Assembly: GCF_003254545.1 (NCBI RefSeq)
Contig: NZ_QJRH01000068.1
Span: forward strand, 62,001-126,000
DNA length: 64,000 nt
From: Flavobacterium tistrianum
GTDB lineage: Bacteria; Bacteroidota; Bacteroidia; Flavobacteriales; Flavobacteriaceae
Direction of reading: 5' to 3'
Of the stretch, positions 53,411 through 60,975 are shown in pieces (the first letter of the stretch is position 1; the number at the start of each line of letters is the position of its first letter). Below the pieces are notes generated by a model. That model saw only the letters and a program-made list of their open reading frames with translations, was not told where the DNA came from and did no database searches. Position numbers and translations under genes: made by a program.

Positions 53411-53434
53411 AAAAGAGTTTTTGAAGACTCTTTT
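53411..53434. terminator. Orphan terminator-like hairpin
   Basis: AAAAGAGT and ACTCTTTT form an 8-bp stem with an 8-nt loop, with T residues following. It sits between divergent genes and therefore serves no annotated gene; a small RNA from either side is one explanation. Confidence 0.45.
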
Positions 53435-53651
53435 TATGCTTTTGTATCCATTTGAGTCTATTAAAAGTGCTGTTTTAGAGTTAAAAACAAGTATAAAATA
53501 CTACAATTTTAATCCAAGCGCAAAATTTATTTTAACATTTATCTGATTACAGAATTCTTTGTGATCCCTTTTAAAATAAGGGATAAACAAAACAAATCCT
53601 TCTTACAGCGCTTCGACAAACATATATTTTTCAAAAAAAACTCCTCAAACT

Positions 53652-53682
53652 TTTGGTTTTTATTATATAAAATTTAACTTTG
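53652..53682 (+). promoter_or_regulatory. Promoter of the SusC-sulfatase operon
   Basis: TTTG at 53652-53655, a 19-bp spacer and TAACTTTG at 53675-53682 match the Bacteroidota -33/-7 consensus exactly. Transcription should start near 53688-53690, giving a leader of about 485 nt before the SusC ATG. Confidence 0.78.
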
Positions 53683-53699
53683 TCTATAGGATTAGTAGA
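53683..53699. promoter_or_regulatory. Candidate operator at the transcription start
   Basis: TCTATAGGATTAGTAGA has inverted ends (TCTA and TAGA) and lies directly downstream of the -7 element, over the predicted start. A repressor bound here would block initiation. The protein is unknown. Confidence 0.4.
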
Positions 53700-53742
53700 G
53701 TTTAAAAATAATATTTCAAACCATAAAAACTATTATTGTGAA

Positions 53743-53822
53743 AACAACAGAAAGCATATCGCGTAACATTCTTCCTAAAAATTACACTTATAGCACTATT
53801 TGTTATATGTGTTTCTGTTGTT
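53743..53822 (+). other. Long hairpin in the 5' leader of the SusC operon
   Basis: AACAACAGAAA (53743-53753) and TTTCTGTTGTT (53812-53822) are perfect 11-bp inverted repeats; inside them ACACTTATA and TATATGTGT pair with one mismatch. The pairing forms a structured domain of about 80 nt in the leader RNA. I cannot match it to a known riboswitch. Confidence 0.6.
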
Positions 53823-54010
53823 AATAATCTACTTTCATTTTGTTTGCCTTTCGAGTTCATATCAAAGCAAAACATAAAAAACACCACCAAAAATATTTAC
53901 TGAATTTTAACCAAGAAATCTCCCTGAGACATTCAAAATGTGTTTGGCAGATTCTTGAAACCATACCTATTATTCAACAAATTAAATGACTAACAACTAA
54001 AAAGACTAAA

Positions 54011-54043
54011 ATGAAAACAATGCAAAGCTGTTGCTGTAAATAA
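54011..54043 (+). CDS. Cys-rich leader peptide ORF
   Basis: A 10-codon ORF, MKTMQSCCCK, ending at TAA 54041-54043, 133 bp before the SusC ATG and inside the operon leader. Codons 7-9 are TGT TGC TGT, three Cys in a row, which is very unlikely for AT-rich non-coding DNA of this genome. The upstream sequence (TAACAACTAAAAAGACTAAA) resembles other start contexts in the window. It is followed within 5 nt by a stable hairpin. This is the typical layout of a leader peptide that senses charged tRNA-Cys and so cysteine supply, a sensible signal for a sulfate-ester scavenging operon. Function is inferred. Confidence 0.65.
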   Translation: MKTMQSCCCK

Positions 54044-54048
54044 AAAAA

Positions 54049-54074
54049 GCCATTTCTGCGGCAACAGAAATGGC
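54049..54074 (+). promoter_or_regulatory. Leader hairpin competing with Cys-codon pairing
   Basis: GCCATTTCTG (54049-54058) and CAGAAATGGC (54065-54074) form a perfect 10-bp stem with a 6-nt loop. An alternative 10-bp pairing joins CTGTTGCTGT (54028-54037, the Cys codons) with GCGGCAACAG (54058-54067), using the loop and part of the 3' arm. The two folds exclude each other. No T-run follows, so it is not a plain terminator. Confidence 0.6.
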
Positions 54075-54116
54075 AAGGCTTAAAGAACATTTATCACTAA
54101 ATCAAGAACACTTTTA

Positions 54117-54138
54117 GAGTGCTGTATATACAGTGCTC
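54117..54138 (+). promoter_or_regulatory. Second leader hairpin before SusC
   Basis: GAGTGCTG and CAGTGCTC flank TATATA and pair over 8-10 bp, with two G-U pairs; the core CTGTATATACAG is a perfect palindrome. It lies 38 nt before the SusC ATG, at a position where it could affect translation initiation. Confidence 0.5.
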
Positions 54139-54176
54139 ATGGCGTCTTGTTAATTACTTAAAACCAACACAAAGAA

Positions 54177-57100
54177 ATGAAAAAAAAGTTAAACATACAC
54201 ATACTGCTGTTTCTACTCTTGATAACGGCAGGAATACAAGCCCAGAATACCACCCCACTCATTCAATCAAAACTAGATGGAACTGTTGTTGATGCTATTA
54301 CAAATCAACCTATTATAGGCGCTTCTGTCAATATTAAAGGAACAACTCACGGCGTTGTAACAGATACTGAGGGAAAATTCTATTTTCAAACGGGACAAAA
54401 ATTTCCTTACACCTTGATCGTAAGTTACATTGGATATAAAAAATTAGAAGTAATAGTTGAGAAAAATCCAGTCATTATTAACCTTAAAGAAGAACGTCAG
54501 GAACTAGACGAATTAGTAGTTGTAGGTTACGGAACTCAAAAAAGAAAAGACATTACAGGTTCTGTAGCTTCTGTACCAAAAGCCAATTTATCTCAGGTAA
54601 CTTCATCGGCAGATAATCTTTTAAGAGGTGCTGTAGCAGGAGTTGTAGTTACACAAAGTTCTGGGCGTCCAGGCGCTTCTTCGAGTGTTCGCATTCGCGG
54701 AGGAAACTCTATTACTGCTGGTAACGAGCCTCTTTATGTGGTTGACGGAATCTTAATTTATAACGATAACAGCAATAGCGGCGCTGGAGTAACTTATGCC
54801 GGGGCAAGTGTAAATGTTTTATCTACTATAAACCCTGCCGACATTGAATCTATAGAAGTTCTTAAGGATGCATCTGCAACAGCAATTTATGGTTCTCGCG
54901 GTGCTAATGGTGTTGTAATTATTACAACTAAAAAAGGAACCAAAGGACAAGATAATATTTCGTACCAAGGCTATTTTGGTTTCCAAAATATTTCCAAGAA
55001 ACTAAAATTAATGAATGCCAGCGAATGGGCAAGTTTAAGAAATGACGTTCAGGCTAGTATTGGTCAGGCTCCTTCTTTTTCTCCTGCACAAATCGAAGCT
55101 TTAAAAACTTCTGGAAATTACGATTGGCAGTCGGCTGCTTTTGTTACTGCAGCACCTGTACAAAATCATAATTTATCTTTTTCGGGCGGAGACGAAAAAT
55201 CAAGATATGCGGTTTCTGCAGGATATTTCGATCAAGACGGTATTGTTTTAGGCTCTGACTTTAAACGTATTTCGCTTCGAGCAAACTATGAAAGAAATTA
55301 TTCTCAGAAGTTCAAATTTGGTGTAAATGCCAATTATACCAATTCGATTGCAAATGGTGTTGGTACAAATGGAGGCGCAGCGGCCGGAAGAAATCCGAAC
55401 CCGCTTGTTAGTGTAGTTTTGACAGCTCCTGTAGTTCCTATTAAAAACGCAGATGGGAGTTACAATGTAACCAACAATCCTTACGCAACTTCTGTAAATG
55501 GTTATGTTCCTAATCCGATTAACGATTTGGATAATACGACAAACGAAACCAAATTAAACAGAATTCTAACTAGTTTATTTGGCGAATATAAATTCAATAA
55601 AGAATTGACAGCAAAAGTGGCTGTAAGTGGTGACGTTTTAAATACAAAACAAAATTACTATGCTCCTTCAAACACTACTACAGGTGCGGGAACAAAAGGT
55701 TTGGCATCTATTGGAGAAAGACAGGTAAGTTCAGTTTTAAACGAAAATACGCTGACTTACAACACTAATTTTGGAGAAAACCATAAATTTTCAGCTTTGG
55801 GAGGTTATACACTTCAATATACAAAAGGCGAAGTTGTGAATGCTGGTGCTCAGACTTTTGTTAATGATGCCAATACATACAATGCACTTCAAGATGGTGT
55901 GGCGGTAAAACCATACAGCGAAGCATACGAAAGTGTTTTGAAATCTTGGTTGGCAAGAGTTAATTATTCATATAAAGGAAAATACAACTTTACGCTTTCT
56001 GGACGTGCAGACGGTTCTTCTAGATTTGGTTCAGAATCTCTTTGGGGCTACTTTCCTTCTGCTGGATTTTCTTGGAATATTACTGACGAAGAATTTGCCA
56101 ACAATATTAAAGGCGTAACCGAAGCAAAACTGAGAATTACGGCAGGAACGACAGGAAACCAAGAAATTGGAAATTACCTTCCTCTGGCTTCAATGGGTTC
56201 TGTAAATTATTCTTTTGGAGGAACTTTATACACAGGTCTTGCTCCTACCCGATTGGCAAATCCAGATTTGAAATGGGAAAAAACAAATCAGTACAACGTT
56301 GGACTTGATTTATCCTTATTAGATCGAAAAATTAACTTTGTATTTGATGTTTATTATAAGAAAACAAAAGATTTGTTAATCAATGTTCCAGTGCCATTGA
56401 GCTCTGGTTATGCAACAGTACTTCAGAACATTGGAGGAGTTGAAAATAAAGGTTTTGAGGTTGGTGTAACAACTGAAAATATTAAAACAGAAAACTTCGC
56501 TTGGAATTCGAACATCGTTTTTTCTTTAAATAGAAATAAAGTTACAGAAATCGGAAATGGTGTAAACGAGTTTTTTCCTGTAGTGCCAAACGGATCTTTG
56601 CTGCAACAACAACCCGTAATTGTAAAAGTAGGCTTGCCTTTGGGAAGTTTCTGGGGATATAAAACCAACGGAATTTTCCAAACTCAGGAAGAAGTAAACA
56701 CACAGCCAAAAATCAATAGTTTGGCAAATACAAAAGTGGGAGACAGAAAATATGTAGATACCAACGGAGATGGCGTAATTACAGCTCTTGACAAAGGAAA
56801 CTTAGGAACCTCTCAGCCAAAATTTGTTGGAAGTTTCAGCAACACAGTTTCCTATAATGACTTTGACTTGAATTTCTCTTTTCAAGGCGCATACGGCGGA
56901 AAAATCTTCAATGCTTTAAATCAACAGTTAGAGATTTCTACCCTTGGAACTAACGCGGCAGCGACATTAAATGACCGTTGGACACCAACAAATCCAAGTA
57001 ACGAAATTCCGCGAGCTTCTAGTTCGCCACTTGGAATTGTTTCTGAACGCTATGTAGAAGATGCTTCTTTTCTAAGGTTAAAATTAATCACTTTAGGATA

Positions 57101-57308
57101 CACTTTGCCAAAAAGCACTTCTAAAAAATTGGGTGTAAAAGCGGTAAAAATATACGTCTCAGCAGAAAACTTAATTACATGGACCAAGTACACTGGCTAC
57201 GATCCAGAGGTAAGTTCATACGAACAAAACAACTTATATCCGGGAATCGATTTTGGTTCTTATCCAAACTCCAAAACATTCATCTCGGGCTTGAACGTAA
57301 CTTTCTAA
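54177..57308 (+). CDS. SusC/RagA-family TonB-linked outer membrane transporter
   Basis: A 1043-residue outer-membrane receptor. Signal peptide (LLFLLLITAGIQAQ), a CarboxypepD_reg-like domain (~32-110; GTVVDAITNQPIIGASVNIK), the TonB box region ELVVVGYGTQKRKDITGS, a plug (~115-230; VDGILIYNDN and DASATAIYGSRGANGVVII) and a 22-strand barrel ending in an aromatic strand (ISGLNVTF). SusC proteins import large ligands held by SusD, using TonB energy. It is the first gene of a sulfatase operon with SusD 15 bp downstream, so the cargo is likely a sulfated organic compound or glycan. Confidence 0.95.
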   Translation: MKKKLNIHILLFLLLITAGIQAQNTTPLIQSKLDGTVVDAITNQPIIGASVNIKGTTHGVVTDTEGKFYFQTGQKFPYTLIVSYIGYKKLEVIVEKNPVIINLKEERQELDELVVVGYGTQKRKDITGSVASVPKANLSQVTSSADNLLRGAVAGVVVTQSSGRPGASSSVRIRGGNSITAGNEPLYVVDGILIYNDNSNSGAGVTYAGASVNVLSTINPADIESIEVLKDASATAIYGSRGANGVVIITTKKGTKGQDNISYQGYFGFQNISKKLKLMNASEWASLRNDVQASIGQAPSFSPAQIEALKTSGNYDWQSAAFVTAAPVQNHNLSFSGGDEKSRYAVSAGYFDQDGIVLGSDFKRISLRANYERNYSQKFKFGVNANYTNSIANGVGTNGGAAAGRNPNPLVSVVLTAPVVPIKNADGSYNVTNNPYATSVNGYVPNPINDLDNTTNETKLNRILTSLFGEYKFNKELTAKVAVSGDVLNTKQNYYAPSNTTTGAGTKGLASIGERQVSSVLNENTLTYNTNFGENHKFSALGGYTLQYTKGEVVNAGAQTFVNDANTYNALQDGVAVKPYSEAYESVLKSWLARVNYSYKGKYNFTLSGRADGSSRFGSESLWGYFPSAGFSWNITDEEFANNIKGVTEAKLRITAGTTGNQEIGNYLPLASMGSVNYSFGGTLYTGLAPTRLANPDLKWEKTNQYNVGLDLSLLDRKINFVFDVYYKKTKDLLINVPVPLSSGYATVLQNIGGVENKGFEVGVTTENIKTENFAWNSNIVFSLNRNKVTEIGNGVNEFFPVVPNGSLLQQQPVIVKVGLPLGSFWGYKTNGIFQTQEEVNTQPKINSLANTKVGDRKYVDTNGDGVITALDKGNLGTSQPKFVGSFSNTVSYNDFDLNFSFQGAYGGKIFNALNQQLEISTLGTNAAATLNDRWTPTNPSNEIPRASSSPLGIVSERYVEDASFLRLKLITLGYTLPKSTSKKLGVKAVKIYVSAENLITWTKYTGYDPEVSSYEQNNLYPGIDFGSYPNSKTFISGLNVTF

Positions 57309-57323
57309 GTAAAAGATATTAAA

Positions 57324-58796
57324 ATGAAAAAGACAATTATAACATTACTTTTAAGCGCTGGTCTACTTGTATCTTGCGCTGATCTAGAGGTAACACCTAC
57401 CTCTTTTGTAACCGAAGACAATTACTTTATCACTCAAGATGATGCTACGGCTAGTGTAACTGCTGTTTATGCTTCTTTAAGCCTTGATCCAGGTGAGCAG
57501 AGTTTATTTGGTCGAAATCTTTATTTCTTGACTGATATGGGATCTGATTATGCAGCAGCGGGAGTTTCCGCAACAAATCCGCAAGTTAGAGCAATGAGCA
57601 GTTTAACCCACGATGCTACTAATGACCGCGTTCAGGTAGCATGGAGACAAATTTATAACGGAATCAATAGAGCTAATGTTTCGATTGACAACATCCCAAA
57701 AGTATCTGGTTCTGAAGTAATCAAAACTAGATTGATCAATGAAGCTAAATTCATCAGAGCATTGCTTTATTTTCAAGCAGTTCGTCTTTGGGGTGGAGTT
57801 CCAATTGTTTTGCATGAAGCTAAATCTATCAATTTGGGAGATTTAAAAACAAATCGCTCAACAGTTGACGAAGTTTACGCTCAAATCGTTAAGGATCTAA
57901 CCGATGCCGAAGCTCTTCCGAAAACGTATACAGCAGCAGATGCCGGACGTGCAACTTCTGGAGCAGCAAAAGCGATTTTAGCAAAAGTATACCTGACTAG
58001 AAAAGACTGGCCAAATGCTATTGCAAAATCGAGAGAAGTAATTAATGGCGGTTACGGATATGCATTATTTGAAGATTTTCAAGATATTTTCACCAAAACA
58101 AAAAAGAACGGAAAAGAGCATATTTTCTCTGTTCAATTTGAGCCAAATCAGGCAGGAAACGGTTCTAGCGGAAGTACTTTCCAATCTACTTCTTTTACCG
58201 GATTTACAGCAACAGAACCAGCAGATATTATTTCAGATGTTGCTTTGTTTTACGACATCTATGCACCTGGAGATAAAAGAAGAGATGTTAGTTATGCCAA
58301 ACAGCTTCTAAATCCAGCAACAGGAACGCTTTATACATTTCCTAAACCTATCTTCAAAAAATACTTGGATTTAAGCAATCTGGCAACTCCTGGAAATGTC
58401 GCGATCAACTTTCCTGTTATACGCTATGCAGACATCCTTTTGTCTTTAGCGGAAGCGATAAATGAACAAGGCGGACCAACTACAGAGGCATACGAATTGA
58501 TTAATCAAGTGCGAAGAAGAGCTTTTGGAAAAGCTATTACAACTCCAGATGCAACTGTCGACTTAGTTGGATTAAATCAGACTTCTTTCAGAGCTGCAAT
58601 TCAAGAAGAACGCAAAAAAGAATTTGTGCAGGAAGGACAGCGCTGGTACGATTTGGTAAGGTGGGGAACATTGGTTACCGAAGTAAAAAAAGTAACGGCT
58701 AAAAATTCAGTTTCAGAACGAAATAATCTCTATCCGATTCCGCAAAGCGAAAGAAACATCAACCCTGACGGGTTGCCTCAGAATCCTGGATATTAA
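57324..58796 (+). CDS. SusD/RagB-family nutrient-binding lipoprotein
   Basis: A 490-residue surface lipoprotein, with lipobox LLVSCADLEV (Cys18) and the tetratricopeptide-like SusD fold: EDNYFITQDDATASVTAVYA near the start, NGINRANVSIDNIP, FIRALLYFQAVRLWGGVPIV, and the C-terminal RYADILLSLAEAINEQGG, EERKKEFVQEGQRWYDLVRW and YPIPQSERNINP. It forms the lid of the SusC transporter and binds substrate at the cell surface. Separate from SusC by 15 bp. It may recognise a sulfated ligand, but no pocket residues can be assigned. Confidence 0.95.
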   Translation: MKKTIITLLLSAGLLVSCADLEVTPTSFVTEDNYFITQDDATASVTAVYASLSLDPGEQSLFGRNLYFLTDMGSDYAAAGVSATNPQVRAMSSLTHDATNDRVQVAWRQIYNGINRANVSIDNIPKVSGSEVIKTRLINEAKFIRALLYFQAVRLWGGVPIVLHEAKSINLGDLKTNRSTVDEVYAQIVKDLTDAEALPKTYTAADAGRATSGAAKAILAKVYLTRKDWPNAIAKSREVINGGYGYALFEDFQDIFTKTKKNGKEHIFSVQFEPNQAGNGSSGSTFQSTSFTGFTATEPADIISDVALFYDIYAPGDKRRDVSYAKQLLNPATGTLYTFPKPIFKKYLDLSNLATPGNVAINFPVIRYADILLSLAEAINEQGGPTTEAYELINQVRRRAFGKAITTPDATVDLVGLNQTSFRAAIQEERKKEFVQEGQRWYDLVRWGTLVTEVKKVTAKNSVSERNNLYPIPQSERNINPDGLPQNPGY

Positions 58797-58826
58797 TTAA
58801 AACCATATAACTAAAAAACTATAAAA

Positions 58827-60743
58827 ATGAAAAATTTTAAAAATAGCATTTCAATCAAAGGCTCTAAGAAAGGGCTTTTGATTACTGCTGTCCTAATTGC
58901 ACAATTAGGATTTGCACAGGAAAAACAAGAATTTAAGGGTACAATAGGGAAAACTTTAGCAGATTCTAAAGAATATTGGCCAGATCCTGTAACGGCACCA
59001 AAAGGCGCTCCTAATATTGTTTGGATTTTATTGGATGATGTTGGATTTGGAGCTTCAAGTGCTTTTGGAGGTTTAATCAACACGCCAACTTTCGAGAATC
59101 TGGCAAATAACGGTTTACGTTATACAAACTTCCATACAACAGCAATTTGTGCTCCTACCCGCGCCGCTTTATTAACTGGAAGAAATTCTGGAAGAGTTCA
59201 CGTAAGCGGATTTTCTCATACCATTTTATCAGCTGGTTTCCCAGGTTGGGACGGAAGAATTCCTTCTGATAAAGGAACAATTGCAGAAATCTTACGCGAC
59301 AACGGCTACAATACATTTGCTGTCGGAAAATATGGAGTTACGCCAGACGAAGATGCAACAGATGCAGGTCCTTTTGACAGATGGCCGACAGGAAAAGGTT
59401 TTGACCATTTCTACGGATTCTTAGGCTCTCAGACCGATCAGTACAATCCTGATTTGGTAGAAGATCAAGTTCATATTAAACCTGATGGGCGTCATTTGAA
59501 TGAATTGATTACAGATAAAGCAATCAGTTATATTCAAAAACAGCAAAAAGCTGCGCCAGGAAAACCATTTTTCTTGTATTATGCGCCGGGAGCAGTTCAT
59601 GCACCTCATCAAGTGGCTGAAAAATGGGTTGAACCGTACAAAGGTAAATTTGACGAAGGCTGGGATGTTTACCGCGAAAAAGTATTGGCTAACCAAAAGA
59701 AACTGGGAATCTTTCCTCAAAATGCAGGTCTTCCAGATCGTAACGCTTTAATTACAGAATGGAAAAAATTATCACCAGATCAAAAGAAAGTATACGCAAG
59801 ATTCATGGAAGTTTACGCTGGATTCTTAACGTATACAGATTATGAAATTGGAAGAGTTGTAGATTATTTAAAACAAAGCGGACAATTGGATAATACTTTA
59901 ATTTTTGTTGCCATTGGAGATAACGGCGCAAGTAAAGAAGGAACTCTTCAAGGAACAATTAACCAAAGTTTATTTGCTCAAGGAAAAACCGACGAAGAAA
60001 ACTTCCAAAGCAATTTGAACAATATAGGCGAAATCGGAACTGCAAAAGGCTTAAACACGAATTATCCTTTAGGATGGGCACAAGCAACAAATGCTCCTTT
60101 CAAAAACTGGAAACAAGATGCACAATCAGAAGGAGGAACTCGTAATCCGTTGATTGTTTTTTATCCAAACGGAATTAAAGATAAAGGCGGTATCAGAAAT
60201 CAGTACAGTCATGTAACAGACCTATTGCCAACTACTTTGGATATTGTTGGAATTAAAGCTCCAGAATATATTAAAGGAATCAAACAAGACATTATTCAAG
60301 GTTCAACTTTCAAAGCTTCTTTAGACAATCCAAAAGCTGAATCATTACATAAAGTGCAGTATTACTACATTTTTGGAAATAGAGCAATCTATAAAGACGG
60401 ATGGAAGGCTTCTGCAGCACACTTACCAGATTCTTTCGCAGTAAAAAAGTCTTTAGGAAGCAACGAAAAACCTGCTCCAAGTAACTTCGATACTGATGTT
60501 TGGGAATTATACAACCTAAACGAAGATTTTAACGAACGTAACAACTTAGCAAAAAAATATCCTGAAAAACTGGCTGAACTTCAAAAATTATTTGACGAAC
60601 AGGCAAAAGAAAATAATCTATATCCTTTAATCGATTGGCAGGATGTTTATAACAGAAGAATTCACAATACTGGTGCTGATAAAGGAAAAACAATTTCTGA
60701 TTTAATCAAACAGGCAACTAAACCTGGAGGAACCAATAACTAG
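58827..60743 (+). CDS. Periplasmic arylsulfatase
   Basis: A 638-residue sulfatase with a signal peptide (LLITAVLIAQLGFAQ). The formylglycine motif CxPxR is CAPTRAALLTGR (C108 to R112), metal-binding residues are in VWILLDDVGFG (D70, D71) and FVAIGDNGASKEG. CAPTR differs from the more common CSPSR, but the Cys needed for formylglycine conversion is present. It hydrolyses sulfate esters, releasing sulfate in the periplasm. The body is longer than AtsA-type enzymes because of inserts around 180-260 and 300-350. An 80-bp perfect inverted repeat follows it. Confidence 0.93.
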   Translation: MKNFKNSISIKGSKKGLLITAVLIAQLGFAQEKQEFKGTIGKTLADSKEYWPDPVTAPKGAPNIVWILLDDVGFGASSAFGGLINTPTFENLANNGLRYTNFHTTAICAPTRAALLTGRNSGRVHVSGFSHTILSAGFPGWDGRIPSDKGTIAEILRDNGYNTFAVGKYGVTPDEDATDAGPFDRWPTGKGFDHFYGFLGSQTDQYNPDLVEDQVHIKPDGRHLNELITDKAISYIQKQQKAAPGKPFFLYYAPGAVHAPHQVAEKWVEPYKGKFDEGWDVYREKVLANQKKLGIFPQNAGLPDRNALITEWKKLSPDQKKVYARFMEVYAGFLTYTDYEIGRVVDYLKQSGQLDNTLIFVAIGDNGASKEGTLQGTINQSLFAQGKTDEENFQSNLNNIGEIGTAKGLNTNYPLGWAQATNAPFKNWKQDAQSEGGTRNPLIVFYPNGIKDKGGIRNQYSHVTDLLPTTLDIVGIKAPEYIKGIKQDIIQGSTFKASLDNPKAESLHKVQYYYIFGNRAIYKDGWKASAAHLPDSFAVKKSLGSNEKPAPSNFDTDVWELYNLNEDFNERNNLAKKYPEKLAELQKLFDEQAKENNLYPLIDWQDVYNRRIHNTGADKGKTISDLIKQATKPGGTNN

Positions 60744-60753
60744 TTACACTTAA

Positions 60754-60832
60754 CCTGCAAGGTTTTTCAAACCTTGTAGGTTTCAAATCTTATAAATAAA
60801 AAACACCTACAAGGTTTGAAAAACCTTGCAGG
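60754..60832. repeat. Perfect 27-bp inverted repeat inside the operon
   Basis: The 27-nt arms 60754-60780 (CCTGCAAGGTTTTTCAAACC...) and 60806-60832 are perfect complements, spaced by 25 nt. In the mRNA this makes a very stable hairpin between the sulfatase and the small membrane-protein gene, which could protect or process the transcript. Confidence 0.95.
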
Positions 60833-60849
60833 ACATAAAAAGAATAATT

Positions 60850-60969
60850 ATGAAACGAGTAGATTATGAAATTATAGGAAAAAAGATTGTCGTTGGGATA
60901 ATCTTGTTTTTAGTTCCGCTTGCCATTTTAGCTGGCGGATTAGCAGTAGTAAATCAATTTTTAAAATAA
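60850..60969 (+). CDS. 39-residue single-span membrane protein
   Basis: ATG 60850 opens a 39-residue frame ending at TAA 60967-60969. The N-terminus is charged (MKRVDYEIIGKK), and residues ~13-33 are a transmembrane helix (VVGIILFLVPLAILAGGLAV), ending NQFLK. It lies 6 bp before the sterol-desaturase-family gene and so is probably co-translated. It is too short for routine gene callers. It may be an accessory subunit of that enzyme; this is inference. Codon use and position in the operon support that it is real. Confidence 0.75.
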   Translation: MKRVDYEIIGKKIVVGIILFLVPLAILAGGLAVVNQFLK

Positions 60970-60975
60970 GAAATC

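Larger units (their letters stand above)
53249..54176. other. 928-bp intergenic region: moeA upstream dyad and sulfatase-operon leader
   Basis: The longest gene-free stretch in the window. It holds the dyad AAATACTTA-N9-TAAGTATTT (53274-53300) near moeA, a terminator-like hairpin AAAAGAGT/ACTCTTTT (53411-53434), the promoter of the SusC operon (53652-53682), a dyad at its presumed start of transcription (53683-53699), a long hairpin (53743-53822) and a Cys-rich leader ORF (54011-54043) with downstream hairpins. The stretch between 53441 and 53640 contains only a weak hairpin (53564-53584). Confidence 0.7.

Noticed and set aside
54139-54153. Tiny frame ATG GCG TCT TGT TAA (MASC) just before SusC
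   Set aside because: It contains one Cys codon but is only four codons long and overlaps the second hairpin; chance is a sufficient explanation.
53407-54176. Known riboswitch (SAM, cobalamin or TPP) in the sulfatase-operon leader
   Set aside because: I could not match conserved riboswitch cores; only simple stems and the Cys leader ORF are visible.
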